Source: Maledivibacter sp. (GTDB taxonomy: Bacteria > Bacillota > Clostridia > Peptostreptococcales > Caminicellaceae). From it: 64,000 nt of DNA. The notes beneath the pieces are model-generated. The model had not been told where the DNA came from and searched no databases. It was given only the letters and a program-made list of their open reading frames with translations. Shown piece by piece: positions 9,618-17,153 of the stretch (position 1 is its first letter; every line of letters begins with the position of its first letter). The DNA lies in contig JAOASB010000045.1 of NCBI GenBank assembly GCA_025210375.1, forward strand, positions 1 to 64,000, given 5' to 3'. The position numbers were made by a program, and so were the translations under genes.

Positions 9618-10547
9618 ATGACAATGAAAAGCTTTAGTTTAAAATCCAGGGATAAAATAGCCATTCATGTAAACAGATGGGCTTTACAAAATAATATTAA
9701 GCCTAAAGGAGTTGTTCAAATTGCCCATGGAATGGCCGAGCATATTGAAAGATATAGTGACTTCGCAATGGAATTAACCAAGAATGGCTACATTGTATAT
9801 GGTAACGACCATAGGGGCCATGGAAGAACAGCAAATTCTCTTGAAAGCTTAGGATATTTTGCTGATAACGATGGATGGAATTTAGTAGTTGAAGACATGC
9901 ACGGGCTCACAAACATGATAAAAAATGAGAATAGCCAGTTACCCATTTTTCTTTTTGGACATAGCATGGGATCATTTCTTTCAAGGTCTTATATTCAGAG
10001 ATACGGTAATGAAATCAATGGAGTTATACTTAGTGGAACCGGTGGTAATACTGGAATTTTAGGTGATATAGGTATATTTGTAGTGAAAAATGAGATTAAA
10101 AAAGCGGGTAAAAAATTCAGAAGTAAAAAAATGGATAGGCTTTCCTTTGGAAGCTTTAACAAAGCTTTTAAACCAAATAGAACGGATTTTGACTGGCTAA
10201 GTAGGGACAATAAAGAAGTTGACAAATATATCAATGATGAATTATGTGGTAAAATTTTTACAACTGGATTTTTCTATGATATGCTGACTGGTATTAAAAA
10301 TTTAAACAAAAAAGAAAATATCAAAAGCATACCAAAGGCATTACCAATATATTTTATCTCTGGTGACAAAGATCCTGTGGGTAAAAACACTAAAGGAGTT
10401 CTACAGGCCTTTAATTCCTATAGGAAAGCTGGAATTAAGAATATAAAATACAAATTTTATAAAGATGCTAGACATGAAATACTAAATGAAATAAATAGAG
10501 AGGAAGTTTATAAGGATATAATTGAATGGTTAAATGAACATTGTTAA
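9618..10547 (+). CDS. Alpha/beta hydrolase, monoacylglycerol-lipase-like (serine aminopeptidase S33 family)
   Basis: 309 residues. The catalytic serine lies in GHSMGS (about residue 115); the oxyanion/turn region contains HGMAEHIERY; the probable acid is the Asp in SGDKDPVG (about 255) and the histidine is in DARHEI (about 289). GNDHRGHGRT is the usual signature after strand 3. The ATG at 9618 is six bases after GGGGGAG; an in-frame TTG at 9597 lies upstream of that site and is rejected. Probable role: hydrolysis of monoacylglycerol or lysophospholipid esters in the cytoplasm. Confidence 0.9.
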   Translation: MTMKSFSLKSRDKIAIHVNRWALQNNIKPKGVVQIAHGMAEHIERYSDFAMELTKNGYIVYGNDHRGHGRTANSLESLGYFADNDGWNLVVEDMHGLTNMIKNENSQLPIFLFGHSMGSFLSRSYIQRYGNEINGVILSGTGGNTGILGDIGIFVVKNEIKKAGKKFRSKKMDRLSFGSFNKAFKPNRTDFDWLSRDNKEVDKYINDELCGKIFTTGFFYDMLTGIKNLNKKENIKSIPKALPIYFISGDKDPVGKNTKGVLQAFNSYRKAGIKNIKYKFYKDARHEILNEINREEVYKDIIEWLNEHC

Positions 10548-10598
10548 AAACAAAACCATATGATGATGCTTTTTCAATCTAAAAACTAGTATCAATAC

Positions 10599-10644
10599 AA
10601 AACCGTAGCAATCCACACAAATCTGTATTTTTTGCTGCGGTTTT
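10599..10644. terminator. Bidirectional terminator between hydrolase and pduL
   Basis: AAAACCGTAGCA pairs with TGCTGCGGTTTT (one mismatch) around a 22-base loop, with T-runs on both strands; it serves the plus-strand hydrolase and could also stop pduL transcription. Confidence 0.8.
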
Positions 10645-10657
10645 ATATACATTTCCC

Positions 10658-10690
10658 AAAGTTAAAGTCTATACTAAAATCCCTATATGT
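10658..10690 (+). repeat. Repeat family B, right-end fragment
   Basis: AAAGTTAAAGTCTATACTAAAATCCCTATATGTA resembles bases 53683-53712 (GTTAAAGTTTATACTAAAA and following). Only this right-hand part of the element is present. Confidence 0.5.
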
Positions 10691-10731
10691 ACAAATTTAA
10701 ATGAAATTTCTATATAATTAAAGTAGTCCTA

Positions 10732-11307
10732 CTACTTAATAATCTCTACCATATCTCCATTTCTAAGTCCAGCGGCATTTCCCTCTTCTAAATCAACATG
10801 AATTTCTAACGCATAGTTTGACTTTACCCTAGCTAGAACATTTTCAAAAACTAGACCTCTTTTTCCTTCAACACGTACCTTAACTATATCCTTATCATTA
10901 ATTCCAAATTTTTCTCCATCACTAGTATGCATATGAATGTGTCTTGCAGCAGCAATAATACCTTCTTCTATTTCAACCTCACCCTTAGGCCCTACTATTT
11001 TAGCTCCTGGACTTCCTTCTAAATCACCGGAATCTCTAACTGGAGGCTTAACTCCTAATACAAATCCATCAGCAAAAGATATCTCAGCTTGAGTTTTATC
11101 CCTTGCAGGACCTAATACTCTCATCCCTTTAATTGTCCCCTTAGGACCTACTAGGTCAACTTTTTCTTCACATGCGTATTGTCCTGGTTGTCCAAGATCC
11201 TTAAATCTTGTTAATTCATGGCCTTCCCCAAATAACACCTCAATATGCTCTTGGCTTAGGTGTATATGACGGTTAGATAGACCAACTGGAACTAAAATCT
11301 TGCTCAT
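10732..11307 (-). CDS. pduL: Phosphate propanoyltransferase / phosphotransacetylase, PduL family
   Basis: 191 residues with both PduL beta-barrel halves. The zinc-binding signature SNRHIHLS is at residues 10-17 and a second histidine group, ARHIHMH, near residue 125. The enzyme interconverts acyl-CoA and acyl-phosphate, feeding acetate kinase for ATP synthesis. The short N-terminus lacks the encapsulation peptide of microcompartment PduL and no shell genes are nearby, so a cytosolic housekeeping role is inferred. ATG after GAAGGAGGAAGAAAC. Confidence 0.93.
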   Translation of the reverse strand: MSKILVPVGLSNRHIHLSQEHIEVLFGEGHELTRFKDLGQPGQYACEEKVDLVGPKGTIKGMRVLGPARDKTQAEISFADGFVLGVKPPVRDSGDLEGSPGAKIVGPKGEVEIEEGIIAAARHIHMHTSDGEKFGINDKDIVKVRVEGKRGLVFENVLARVKSNYALEIHVDLEEGNAAGLRNGDMVEIIK

Positions 11308-11438
11308 GTTTCTTCCTCCTTCAAACAGTTATTGTATACATAATACATTAAATATTATGATATAATTTTTACGCTATGTCAAATAATTATTACAGAACTA
11401 TAATAAATTTTATAGTTCTCACTATATCATCCTTCTTT

Positions 11439-12017
11439 TTATAGCCCTAACTCACATAATCCTCTTCCCATATTATAGGCTTTTTCTAAAACATCACTTC
11501 TGTTGGCTACAGAAATATTATCAGTATTATCTATGAGTAAGGACTCAACGAACTTTGTCCCAGCGGCTTTAAAAAACAAATCAGCTACTTTTACAGCTCC
11601 TATAAAGCCATCTTCTTTTTGCCTAGATCCAGCAGTACATATTAATAGCCCTATCCTATTTTTTTGTGTGTTAATCATCGGCTTCTTTAAAATAAATTTA
11701 CTAGCCCAAAGGGCATGACAACGATCAATCATTAGTTTACTAATACTACTTACTGAATTAAAGTATAATGGCGAAGCTAATATTATTATATCGGCTTCAT
11801 CAAATTCTCTATATAAGCTATTCATATCATCATTATATATACAATATCCTTTTTCCCCACAACTATAACATCCTATACATGGATTGATCCTAAGTTTCAC
11901 TAACTCATATTTTTTTATCTTATTATTATGCCCCTTGAGGCCTTCTATAACCTTTCCTAATAGTATATCCGTATTTCTATTTGTTCTTGGACTACCGAGC
12001 AATGCTAATACCCTCAA
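11439..12017 (-). CDS. NAD(P)H-dependent FMN reductase / iron-sulfur flavoprotein
   Basis: 192 residues of the flavodoxin-like reductase family. The N-terminus gives the phosphate-binding loop ALLGSPRTNRNTD, then GCYSCGEKGYC (Cys cluster near residue 50, typical of the iron-sulfur flavoprotein branch), then LASPLYFNSVS. The start is a TTG at 12017 preceded by GGAGGTTAGAAA; the frame is open to 12065 but that extension overlaps repeat C. It probably transfers electrons from NAD(P)H through FMN, possibly in oxidative-stress defence given the neighbouring superoxide reductase. Confidence 0.87.
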   Translation of the reverse strand: MRVLALLGSPRTNRNTDILLGKVIEGLKGHNNKIKKYELVKLRINPCIGCYSCGEKGYCIYNDDMNSLYREFDEADIIILASPLYFNSVSSISKLMIDRCHALWASKFILKKPMINTQKNRIGLLICTAGSRQKEDGFIGAVKVADLFFKAAGTKFVESLLIDNTDNISVANRSDVLEKAYNMGRGLCELGL

Positions 12018-12058
12018 ATTTCTAACCTCCAACAAAAAAATCTTACATAATTCCATGT

Positions 12059-12123
12059 CATTCATAGAAGATTTAAAGCTACTTGCACTTTTTCAAACAT
12101 TCCATGAATAATCTGGGATAAAT
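12059..12123. repeat. Repeat family C, copy 2
   Basis: Matches the loop and right arm of copy 1: CTACTTGCACTTTTTCAAAC and GAATAATCTGGGAT against CTACTTGTATTTTTCAAAC and AAATAATCTGGGTT. The left arm has decayed so the hairpin is weaker. Confidence 0.6.
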
Positions 12124-12299
12124 TTCTTCAACTTTAAATATACTATAACTAATGCATATTTCCAAGCCTTAACAAAATCATTCCCAAAATAAAATTTATT
12201 ATGTTGAAATAATAAAATCAGTATTTAGTTGTTTGATATTTAATTTTTGGGATATATATAGAATATACAAATTGAATTTAAAATAATGGAGGTTATATA

Positions 12300-12674
12300 A
12301 TGAAAACATTAGGTCAATTTTTACAAACTGGAGATTGGAAAGGTGAGAAGCATGTTCCTGTAATACATGCACCAGAAAAAGTTACTGCTGGTGAAGGTTT
12401 TGATTTAAAGATAACTATAGGTGATGAAATCAAACATCCAAATACTTTAGAGCATCATATCTCATGGTTTAAAGTATTTTTCCATCCAGAAGGAGCGAAA
12501 TTTCCTGTTGAAATAGGCAATTATAAATTTACTGCCCATGGAGAAGGTCAAATATACGATGAGCCAGTTGCATTAACAAATGTTAAGCTTAATAAATCCG
12601 GTACAATATATGCTTTAAGCTATTGCAACATCCACGGTCTTTGGGAAAATTCTAAAGAAATAGTAGTTGAATAA
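12300..12674 (+). CDS. Superoxide reductase, neelaredoxin type (1Fe)
   Basis: 124 residues. Iron centre II ligands are visible: GEKHVPVIHAP (Glu15/Lys16/His17, His22), LEHHISWF (His about 52-53) and the C-terminal CNIHG (Cys about 110, His 113). The N-terminal desulforedoxin domain with its four-cysteine site is absent, so this is the short class. The enzyme reduces superoxide to hydrogen peroxide without releasing oxygen, a defence typical of anaerobes; the selenocysteine peroxiredoxin encoded 2 kb away could remove the peroxide. ATG after GGAGGTTATATA. Confidence 0.94.
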   Translation: MKTLGQFLQTGDWKGEKHVPVIHAPEKVTAGEGFDLKITIGDEIKHPNTLEHHISWFKVFFHPEGAKFPVEIGNYKFTAHGEGQIYDEPVALTNVKLNKSGTIYALSYCNIHGLWENSKEIVVE

Positions 12675-12678
12675 AACA

Positions 12679-12705
12679 AAAAACCCCTTGTGTTAGGGGT
12701 TTTTA
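12679..12705 (+). terminator. Terminator of superoxide reductase
   Basis: AAAAACCCCT / AGGGGTTTTT stem with a six-base loop followed by T-rich sequence, five bases after the stop codon. Confidence 0.9.
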
Positions 12706-12746
12706 TTATCTAATGACCTCAAGAATCTTGGAACTTTTTAGAACTA

Positions 12747-12770
12747 CAAAAGGCGCTTTTAGCGCCTTTT
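12747..12770 (-). terminator. Terminator of the 57-residue gene
   Basis: AAAAGGCGCT / AGCGCCTTTT stem with a four-base loop, immediately after the stop at 12772 on the minus strand. Confidence 0.88.
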
Positions 12771-12771
12771 A

Positions 12772-12945
12772 TTATGCCATAGCCTTTTCTAATTTATTGA
12801 GATGCTGCAGTGGAAAATGTTTTAATAGATCCTTAAACTGCTCAACTGTCAATCCTGAAGTTGTAGTGTAAATCCTTATTTTTTCATCTACTCCTGCATT
12901 TATAAATTTCTGTTTTATAGCTTCAAACTCAGATGTTGTAGCCAT
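12772..12945 (-). CDS. Small conserved-looking hypothetical protein (57 aa)
   Basis: 57 residues starting MATTSEFEAIKQKF and ending LNKLEKAMA; mostly helical and soluble. I do not recognise it. The ATG at 12945 has GAGGAGTGATTAT upstream; the longer frame to 13038 has no ribosome site. A strong ribosome site plus a tight terminator makes it a credible gene. Confidence 0.7.
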   Translation of the reverse strand: MATTSEFEAIKQKFINAGVDEKIRIYTTTSGLTVEQFKDLLKHFPLQHLNKLEKAMA

Positions 12946-13083
12946 ATAATCACTCCTCAAGATTTTTTTAAGCATTATTATTATTAGTGCTTTGGAGGAT
13001 TTTATACTATAGAAATTTATTAAGCTAAAGTGGTTCATATTTAATACATAATGTATTGTAATTGATTATACAGCATTTTAAAT

Positions 13084-13105
13084 AAAAAGTGCAGCTTTAG
13101 CACTA
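13084..13105 (-). terminator. Terminator of hpt
   Basis: AGTGC / GCACT stem with a seven-base loop and TTTTTATTT on the minus strand, overlapping the end of the gene. Confidence 0.65.
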
Positions 13106-13645
13106 TTATTTACTGTAAACCTCTTGCTTTAATGAAGCTATATATGGTAGATTTCTATATTTTTCTGCATAATCAATTCCATAACCAACGATAAATTCAT
13201 CTGGAATTTTGAATCCTATATAATCAACATCGATATTTACTTTCCTTCTCTCTGGTTTATCAAGTAAAGTACAGATTGATATGCTTTTTGGTTTTCTAGA
13301 CTTTAAATTTTCTAATAAGTATTTTAATGTCAAGCCCGTATCAATAATATCTTCTACAATTAAAATCTCTCTATTCTCTATACTAAAATCTAAGTCCTTA
13401 TTTATCTTAACTACACCGGAACTCTCAGTAGAATTTCCATAACTTGAAACATCGATAAAGTCAACAGTAACGGACATATCAATTTTTCTTACTAAATCAC
13501 TAAGGAAAATATTGGCGCCCTTTAAAACGCCTATAACAATTATGTCTTTTCCTAAATAATCTTTGCTAATTCTTTTTCCGAGTTCTTCTACTTTTTCTTT
13601 GATTTTTTCCTCTGAGAATAAAACCTCTTTAACATCATTCTTCAT
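13106..13645 (-). CDS. hpt: Hypoxanthine phosphoribosyltransferase
   Basis: 179 residues. The PRPP-binding motif IVEDIIDTGLTL is near residue 100, the conserved GVLKGANIFLSDL near 40, and the purine-binding KIPDEFIVGYGIDY near the C-terminus. It salvages hypoxanthine and guanine with PRPP to IMP and GMP. Two in-frame ATGs exist (13657 and 13645); the second is better spaced from AAAAGGATGG and is preferred. Confidence 0.95.
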   Translation of the reverse strand: MKNDVKEVLFSEEKIKEKVEELGKRISKDYLGKDIIVIGVLKGANIFLSDLVRKIDMSVTVDFIDVSSYGNSTESSGVVKINKDLDFSIENREILIVEDIIDTGLTLKYLLENLKSRKPKSISICTLLDKPERRKVNIDVDYIGFKIPDEFIVGYGIDYAEKYRNLPYIASLKQEVYSK

Positions 13646-13754
13646 TTGCGACACCATCCTTTTAATTACTACAAATATAATAATATCATAAAGACTACAT
13701 AAATTTTATAAAATCTTTATAGAAACAAATTTCTTAGTTCAATATTTATTTAAA

Positions 13755-14114
13755 TCATTCATCCCTATGGTCTTTAATATCATAATCCACATTGTCAATA
13801 ATATTTTCTTTATCCACTCTTATACTTTCCCCATCTTGTTCTACTATATATTTGTCTAATTCACTTGAAATTAAAGATATTATATATACAGCTAATAATG
13901 CATCATCTATAAATCCAAATCCAAGCACAATCTCAGGTACTAAATCCAGAGGAGAGAATACATATATTAGCATTGATACAACCATTATTTTCTTAAATAT
14001 GCTCACGTCTTTATCAAGTAAATACTTATATAAAACTGATATTCTTTTAAAAAATTTTATAATAGCCTTAAAATAATTTAAACTACTATATCTAGCATAA
14101 TATTTCCTTTTAAT
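13755..14114 (-). CDS. DUF1232 (YkvA-like) membrane protein with probable ATT start
   Basis: About 119 residues. The DUF1232 signature is clear: YSPLDLVPE-like VFSPLDLVPE followed by GFGFIDDALLAVYII (about residues 55-80), two hydrophobic segments, and an acidic tail. Function unknown. The only good ribosome site, AAAGGAGG at 14122-14129, is seven bases before an ATT codon at 14114 (then AAA AGG AAA). The alternative is a TTG at 14141 upstream of that site with no ribosome site of its own. An ATT start would be unusual. Confidence 0.75.
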   Translation of the reverse strand: MKRKYYARYSSLNYFKAIIKFFKRISVLYKYLLDKDVSIFKKIMVVSMLIYVFSPLDLVPEIVLGFGFIDDALLAVYIISLISSELDKYIVEQDGESIRVDKENIIDNVDYDIKDHRDE

Positions 14115-14359
14115 AAAAAATCCTCCTTTCCAATATATCAATTTATACCAAACAATGGTGCAATCCTATTTTAGATCTATTATTATTATTCACTATATTT
14201 AGAAATTATCCTTCAATTTTTTTAATAAGAAGATCACATAATTGTGACCTAGATGAGCTAAATAGGGCATACAAAAATGAGAAATAGGATGACTAGTTTA
14301 TTTTTTGAACATAACTAATACATAGGTCACGAAAATATTGAGAATAATAAAGTATGAAA

Positions 14360-14390
14360 TTGCAGGCTTTTTAGTAATATCGTATATAAT
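14360..14390 (+). promoter_or_regulatory. Candidate promoter of the selenoperoxiredoxin gene
   Basis: TTGCAG at 14360-14365 and TATAAT at 14385-14390 (19-base spacing; TATATA at 17 bases is also possible), 35 bases upstream of the start codon. Confidence 0.45.
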
Positions 14391-14424
14391 TTACAAAACC
14401 CGAAGATTAGGAGGATTATCTTAT

Positions 14425-14970
14425 ATGGCTGAAAGATTAGTTGGAGGAAAAGCTCCAGATTTTGAAATGAAAACTGCATTAGGGGATGGAGAGAATTTTG
14501 GTAAAGTAAGTTTAAGTGACTATAAGGGTAAATGGTTAATTTTGTTCTTCTATCCATTAGACTTTACTTTTATTTGACCTACAGAAATCACTGGGTTCAG
14601 TGATAAATTTAAGGAATTTGATAAATTAAATGCTGAGGTTTTAGGTATAAGTACTGACAGTATTTTTTCCCATAAGGCATGGATGAATACACCAAGGGAT
14701 AAGTATGGTCTAGAAAAATTAAAATTTCCATTAGCTTCTGATATAACCCATCAGGTTGCTAAAGATTATGGTGTTTATGTTGAAGAAGAAGGTATTGCTA
14801 TAAGGGGTTTGTTTATTATAGATCCCGATGGCAATATTAAATATCAAGTAGTTCACGATTTAAGTGTAGGTAGAAGTACATCTGAAGTCTTAAGAGTTCT
14901 TAGGGCTCTTCAGACTGGAGGATTATGTCCTCTAGAATGGGACGAAGGAGACGAATTGCTAGAAGTGTAG
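14425..14970 (+). CDS. prxU: Selenocysteine-containing peroxiredoxin (AhpC/Prx1 type), in-frame UGA at codon 51
   Basis: 181 residues if UGA is read as selenocysteine. The N-terminus begins [13 protein letters not shown] after GGAGGATTATCTTAT. The 2-Cys peroxiredoxin active site normally reads [14 protein letters not shown]; here it is [16 protein letters not shown], with the UGA (14575-14577) exactly at the peroxidatic cysteine. The frame continues intact for 131 codons through the resolving cysteine in GGLCPLEW to a TAG stop. A hairpin typical of bacterial SECIS follows the UGA. The protein would reduce hydrogen or organic peroxides using thioredoxin-like donors. The selenocysteine machinery (selA, selB, selC, selD) is not in the window. 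If not recoded, only a 50-residue fragment would be made. Confidence 0.93.
14587..14604 (+). promoter_or_regulatory. Bacterial SECIS-like hairpin
   Basis: A perfect 7-bp stem ATCACTG/CAGTGAT closed by a GGTT loop, beginning nine bases after the UGA. The first loop G is 17 bases from the UGA, inside the 16-37 base window known for bacterial SECIS, and the apical GG matches the element recognised by SelB. Confidence 0.85.
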
Positions 14971-14992
14971 GTACCATTAACAATATAAATTG

Positions 14993-15013
14993 AGCCCACA
15001 TCATTTGTGGGCT
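14993..15013. terminator. Bidirectional terminator, peroxiredoxin / sirtuin
   Basis: AGCCCACA/TGTGGGCT stem with a five-base loop between the converging genes. Confidence 0.85.
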
Positions 15014-15018
15014 TGGCT

Positions 15019-15627
15019 TTATTCTTCGTTGAAAAATTTTTCTAGATATTGTAATACCAATTCCTTGGCATTTTCATTGATTATATCAACTTTTATTCCT
15101 TTAGCCTTAGCTCTATCCACTATGAATCCTGCTGTTGAGGTGTAAAAAGAAGTTCCTATGACAATCACCGCATCAGCTGAATCTACTATATCCATAGCTT
15201 CCATATAGCCTGGGATCATATCTCCGTATAGCACCACGTTGGGCTGTAATATTTGATTACAATCTGGGCAATAAATTGAATCATATACTTTGTCAAAATC
15301 ATATTCTTTATTACACTTTGGACAAAATACGTATGTAAGATTCCCATGGATTTCTAAGACCCTCTCACTTCCGGCCCTATTATGTAGAGAATCAATATTC
15401 ATAGTTATAATTGGCACATCGTATTTAGCCAATGCTTTATGGGCTTCATTTGGTTTAGCTTCTCTTATCTTTCTTCTAAATTCCTTTAGTATGTCATAAA
15501 AGTCCTTGGGATAACTATCAAAATAACTTCTACTAAGTTTTTCCCTTAAGTCTCCAAGCTCTACAAAGGTAGGTATCCCACTGTCCCTTGATACACCTGC
15601 GCCAGTAAATGCAACTAATTTTTTCAT
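15019..15627 (-). CDS. Compact SIR2-family NAD-dependent protein deacylase
   Basis: 202 residues. The NAD-binding GAGVSRDSGIPTF is near residue 9, the catalytic histidine in EIHGNL near 102, the zinc site as CPKC and CPDC (about 110-132), and GTSFYTSTA near 165. It would remove acyl groups from lysines, releasing nicotinamide and O-acyl-ADP-ribose. It is shorter than CobB (about 235-245 residues), and the usual TQNIDGLH motif reads TMNIDSLH. ATG at 15627 after TTAGGAGGTGCTACA; the extension to 15675 is rejected. Confidence 0.88.
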   Translation of the reverse strand: MKKLVAFTGAGVSRDSGIPTFVELGDLREKLSRSYFDSYPKDFYDILKEFRRKIREAKPNEAHKALAKYDVPIITMNIDSLHNRAGSERVLEIHGNLTYVFCPKCNKEYDFDKVYDSIYCPDCNQILQPNVVLYGDMIPGYMEAMDIVDSADAVIVIGTSFYTSTAGFIVDRAKAKGIKVDIINENAKELVLQYLEKFFNEE

Positions 15628-15789
15628 TGTAGCACCTCCTAAGCCTATTTTGTAATCTATATTAATATTAACCAAGCAATAATCCTATAATATGGCCACA
15701 GTCCTATATAATTTCCACAAATTATATCAATATCCTTTATAATCTTATATAAAATATGCTGTTAATACCCCGGCATTGTTGAAAACTGT

Positions 15790-15901
15790 AACATTTCCAT
15801 TATTTCCACGGTAATAATAGAAATGTTTACTTGTATTATATATTAACCTCAACAAAAATAGATATGCATTTAGAACGTATCCTACGACTTTTATGCATAT
15901 C
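15790..15901. other. Two hairpins in a 460-base intergenic region
   Basis: First hairpin 15790-15827: AACATTTC and ATTATT arms pair with AATAAT and GAAATGTT across an eight-base loop. Second: GATATGCAT at 15861 pairs with ATGCATATC ending at 15901. No ORF with a ribosome site lies between the sirtuin start (15627) and the GntR stop (16089); the rest of the gap is MITE copy 3. Confidence 0.5.
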
Positions 15902-15924
15902 TTATCAAATACTTTATTTACTAT

Positions 15925-16083
15925 GAAGAAATTGTATGAATCTTACTTGGTTAAGCCTAATATACAAATATCATACTTGATTTAATTGCTTAAGATATAA
16001 GCATATTTGATAATACAGCTTTGAGGATTCTTAAATTATATATAGTAAATAGTTTCTATAGAATACAACTATACAATTTGCTA
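15925..16083 (+). repeat. MITE-like element A, copy 3 (diverged, full length)
   Basis: 159 bp from GAAGAAATTGTATGA to TATACAATTTGCTA, same length and interior as copies 4 and 5 (AAGATATAAGCATATTTGAT and AGCTTTGAGGATT) but the most diverged. It ends six bases before the stop codon of the GntR gene. Confidence 0.8.
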
Positions 16084-16088
16084 ATTTG

Positions 16089-16772
16089 TTATTTACTCTC
16101 AGATTCTTCTTTTAACAAATATTTTAATATTTCTTCCTTAGCAAATTTCAAATGATTTGAATTTGCTTTCCAAGCCCTTTCAAAATCTTTTTCTTTTATA
16201 CCTTCAAGAATTTCCTTATGTTCTAAAAAGGATTCTTTAAATCTTTTCTTACTATGAAGTGAAATGATTCTAAAGGGCTGCATCAAAGAAAAGATGTTTT
16301 TGATTGCATTATAAACCACCATGTTTTCACTCATAAAGATTATCTCATTATGCATATTTACATCCACCTGACAATATGCATGAAGATCATTGGCATTGTA
16401 TGTATCTTCTAGTTCTTTTAGGAGTTCATTTATTCTATTAATTTTTTCTTCCGTAAGACTTGAAATGGTTTTATTTATGGAATACTTCTCGATCATGCTC
16501 CTAAATTCAAATATATCAATGATATCTTTATTACTTAATTTCTTAACAGTTATGCTTTTATTTGGAATACTCTCTAAAAGTCCCTCGCCAATAAGCTCCT
16601 TTATGGCCTCCCTTACAGGTGAACGACTAACATTTAAATCCTCCGCAATTTTCTTTTCTTGTAACTTTTCACCCGGTTTAAAATGTCCATTTAAAATATT
16701 GTCTTTAATCACATTGTAGACTTGTTCTTTTATTGTAGTAATTTGATTAATCCTATTACGTTTTAAAACCAT
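16089..16772 (-). CDS. GntR-family transcriptional regulator, FadR/FCD subfamily
   Basis: 227 residues. The N-terminal winged helix (about residues 8-75) carries KPGEKLQEKKIAEDLNVSRS, then PVREAIKELIGEGLLE. The helical FCD ligand domain (about 85-220) has the metal/ligand residues spread as in family members (FRSMIEKY, DVNMHNEI, SNHLKFAKEEI). Such proteins bind short palindromes and release them when a carboxylate sugar acid binds. The ATG at 16772 follows GGGGAGAAGTAAA. It is set off from the hydroxyacid operon by a hairpin and MITE copy 4 and is the probable repressor of that operon, an inference from position and the operator-like palindromes at 21451-21493. Confidence 0.92.
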   Translation of the reverse strand: MVLKRNRINQITTIKEQVYNVIKDNILNGHFKPGEKLQEKKIAEDLNVSRSPVREAIKELIGEGLLESIPNKSITVKKLSNKDIIDIFEFRSMIEKYSINKTISSLTEEKINRINELLKELEDTYNANDLHAYCQVDVNMHNEIIFMSENMVVYNAIKNIFSLMQPFRIISLHSKKRFKESFLEHKEILEGIKEKDFERAWKANSNHLKFAKEEILKYLLKEESESK

Positions 16773-16840
16773 TTTACTTCTCCCCTGTTTAATTTTTTCT
16801 CTATACACTATTGTATCTATTATTCACAAAAAAGTAGATA

Positions 16841-16998
16841 TAGGAAATTGCATAATTATAACATGGCACAATTGCATATGCGAATATCATCCTTAATTTG
16901 AATATTTAAGATATAGCATATTTGGTGGTACGGCTTTGGAGATTTTAAAACTATATGCAGTAGATGATTTTCACAGAAGGTAATTATGCAATTTGCTC
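16841..16998 (+). repeat. MITE-like element A, copy 4
   Basis: 158 bp from TAGGAAATTGCATAA to TTATGCAATTTGCTC. It lies immediately upstream of the GntR gene; with copy 3 it brackets that gene in direct orientation. Confidence 0.87.
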
Positions 16999-17006
16999 AA
17001 TATATA

Positions 17007-17046
17007 AATATAGTTGTCAACATCTATAAATATTGACAACTATATT
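17007..17046. terminator. Hairpin after the permease gene
   Basis: A perfect 14-bp stem AATATAGTTGTCAA / TTGACAACTATATT with a 12-base loop, between the permease stop (17154) and MITE copy 4. The T-run is better on the plus strand, so terminator strength on the minus strand is uncertain. Confidence 0.6.
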
Positions 17047-17153
17047 TTATCATAAACCTATGTATATATCATAACAACTATAACTAAATGTATATAAATT
17101 ATTTTTGCCGATATAATATTATCATCTATATATAATTATACTGAATATATTTT

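Noticed and set aside
10732..11307. PduL as part of a bacterial microcompartment
   Set aside because: No encapsulation peptide and no shell-protein genes nearby.
14338..14577. Peroxiredoxin as a nonsense-mutated pseudogene in two ORFs
   Set aside because: The UGA replaces exactly the catalytic cysteine, the downstream frame is intact for 131 codons and a SECIS-like hairpin follows.
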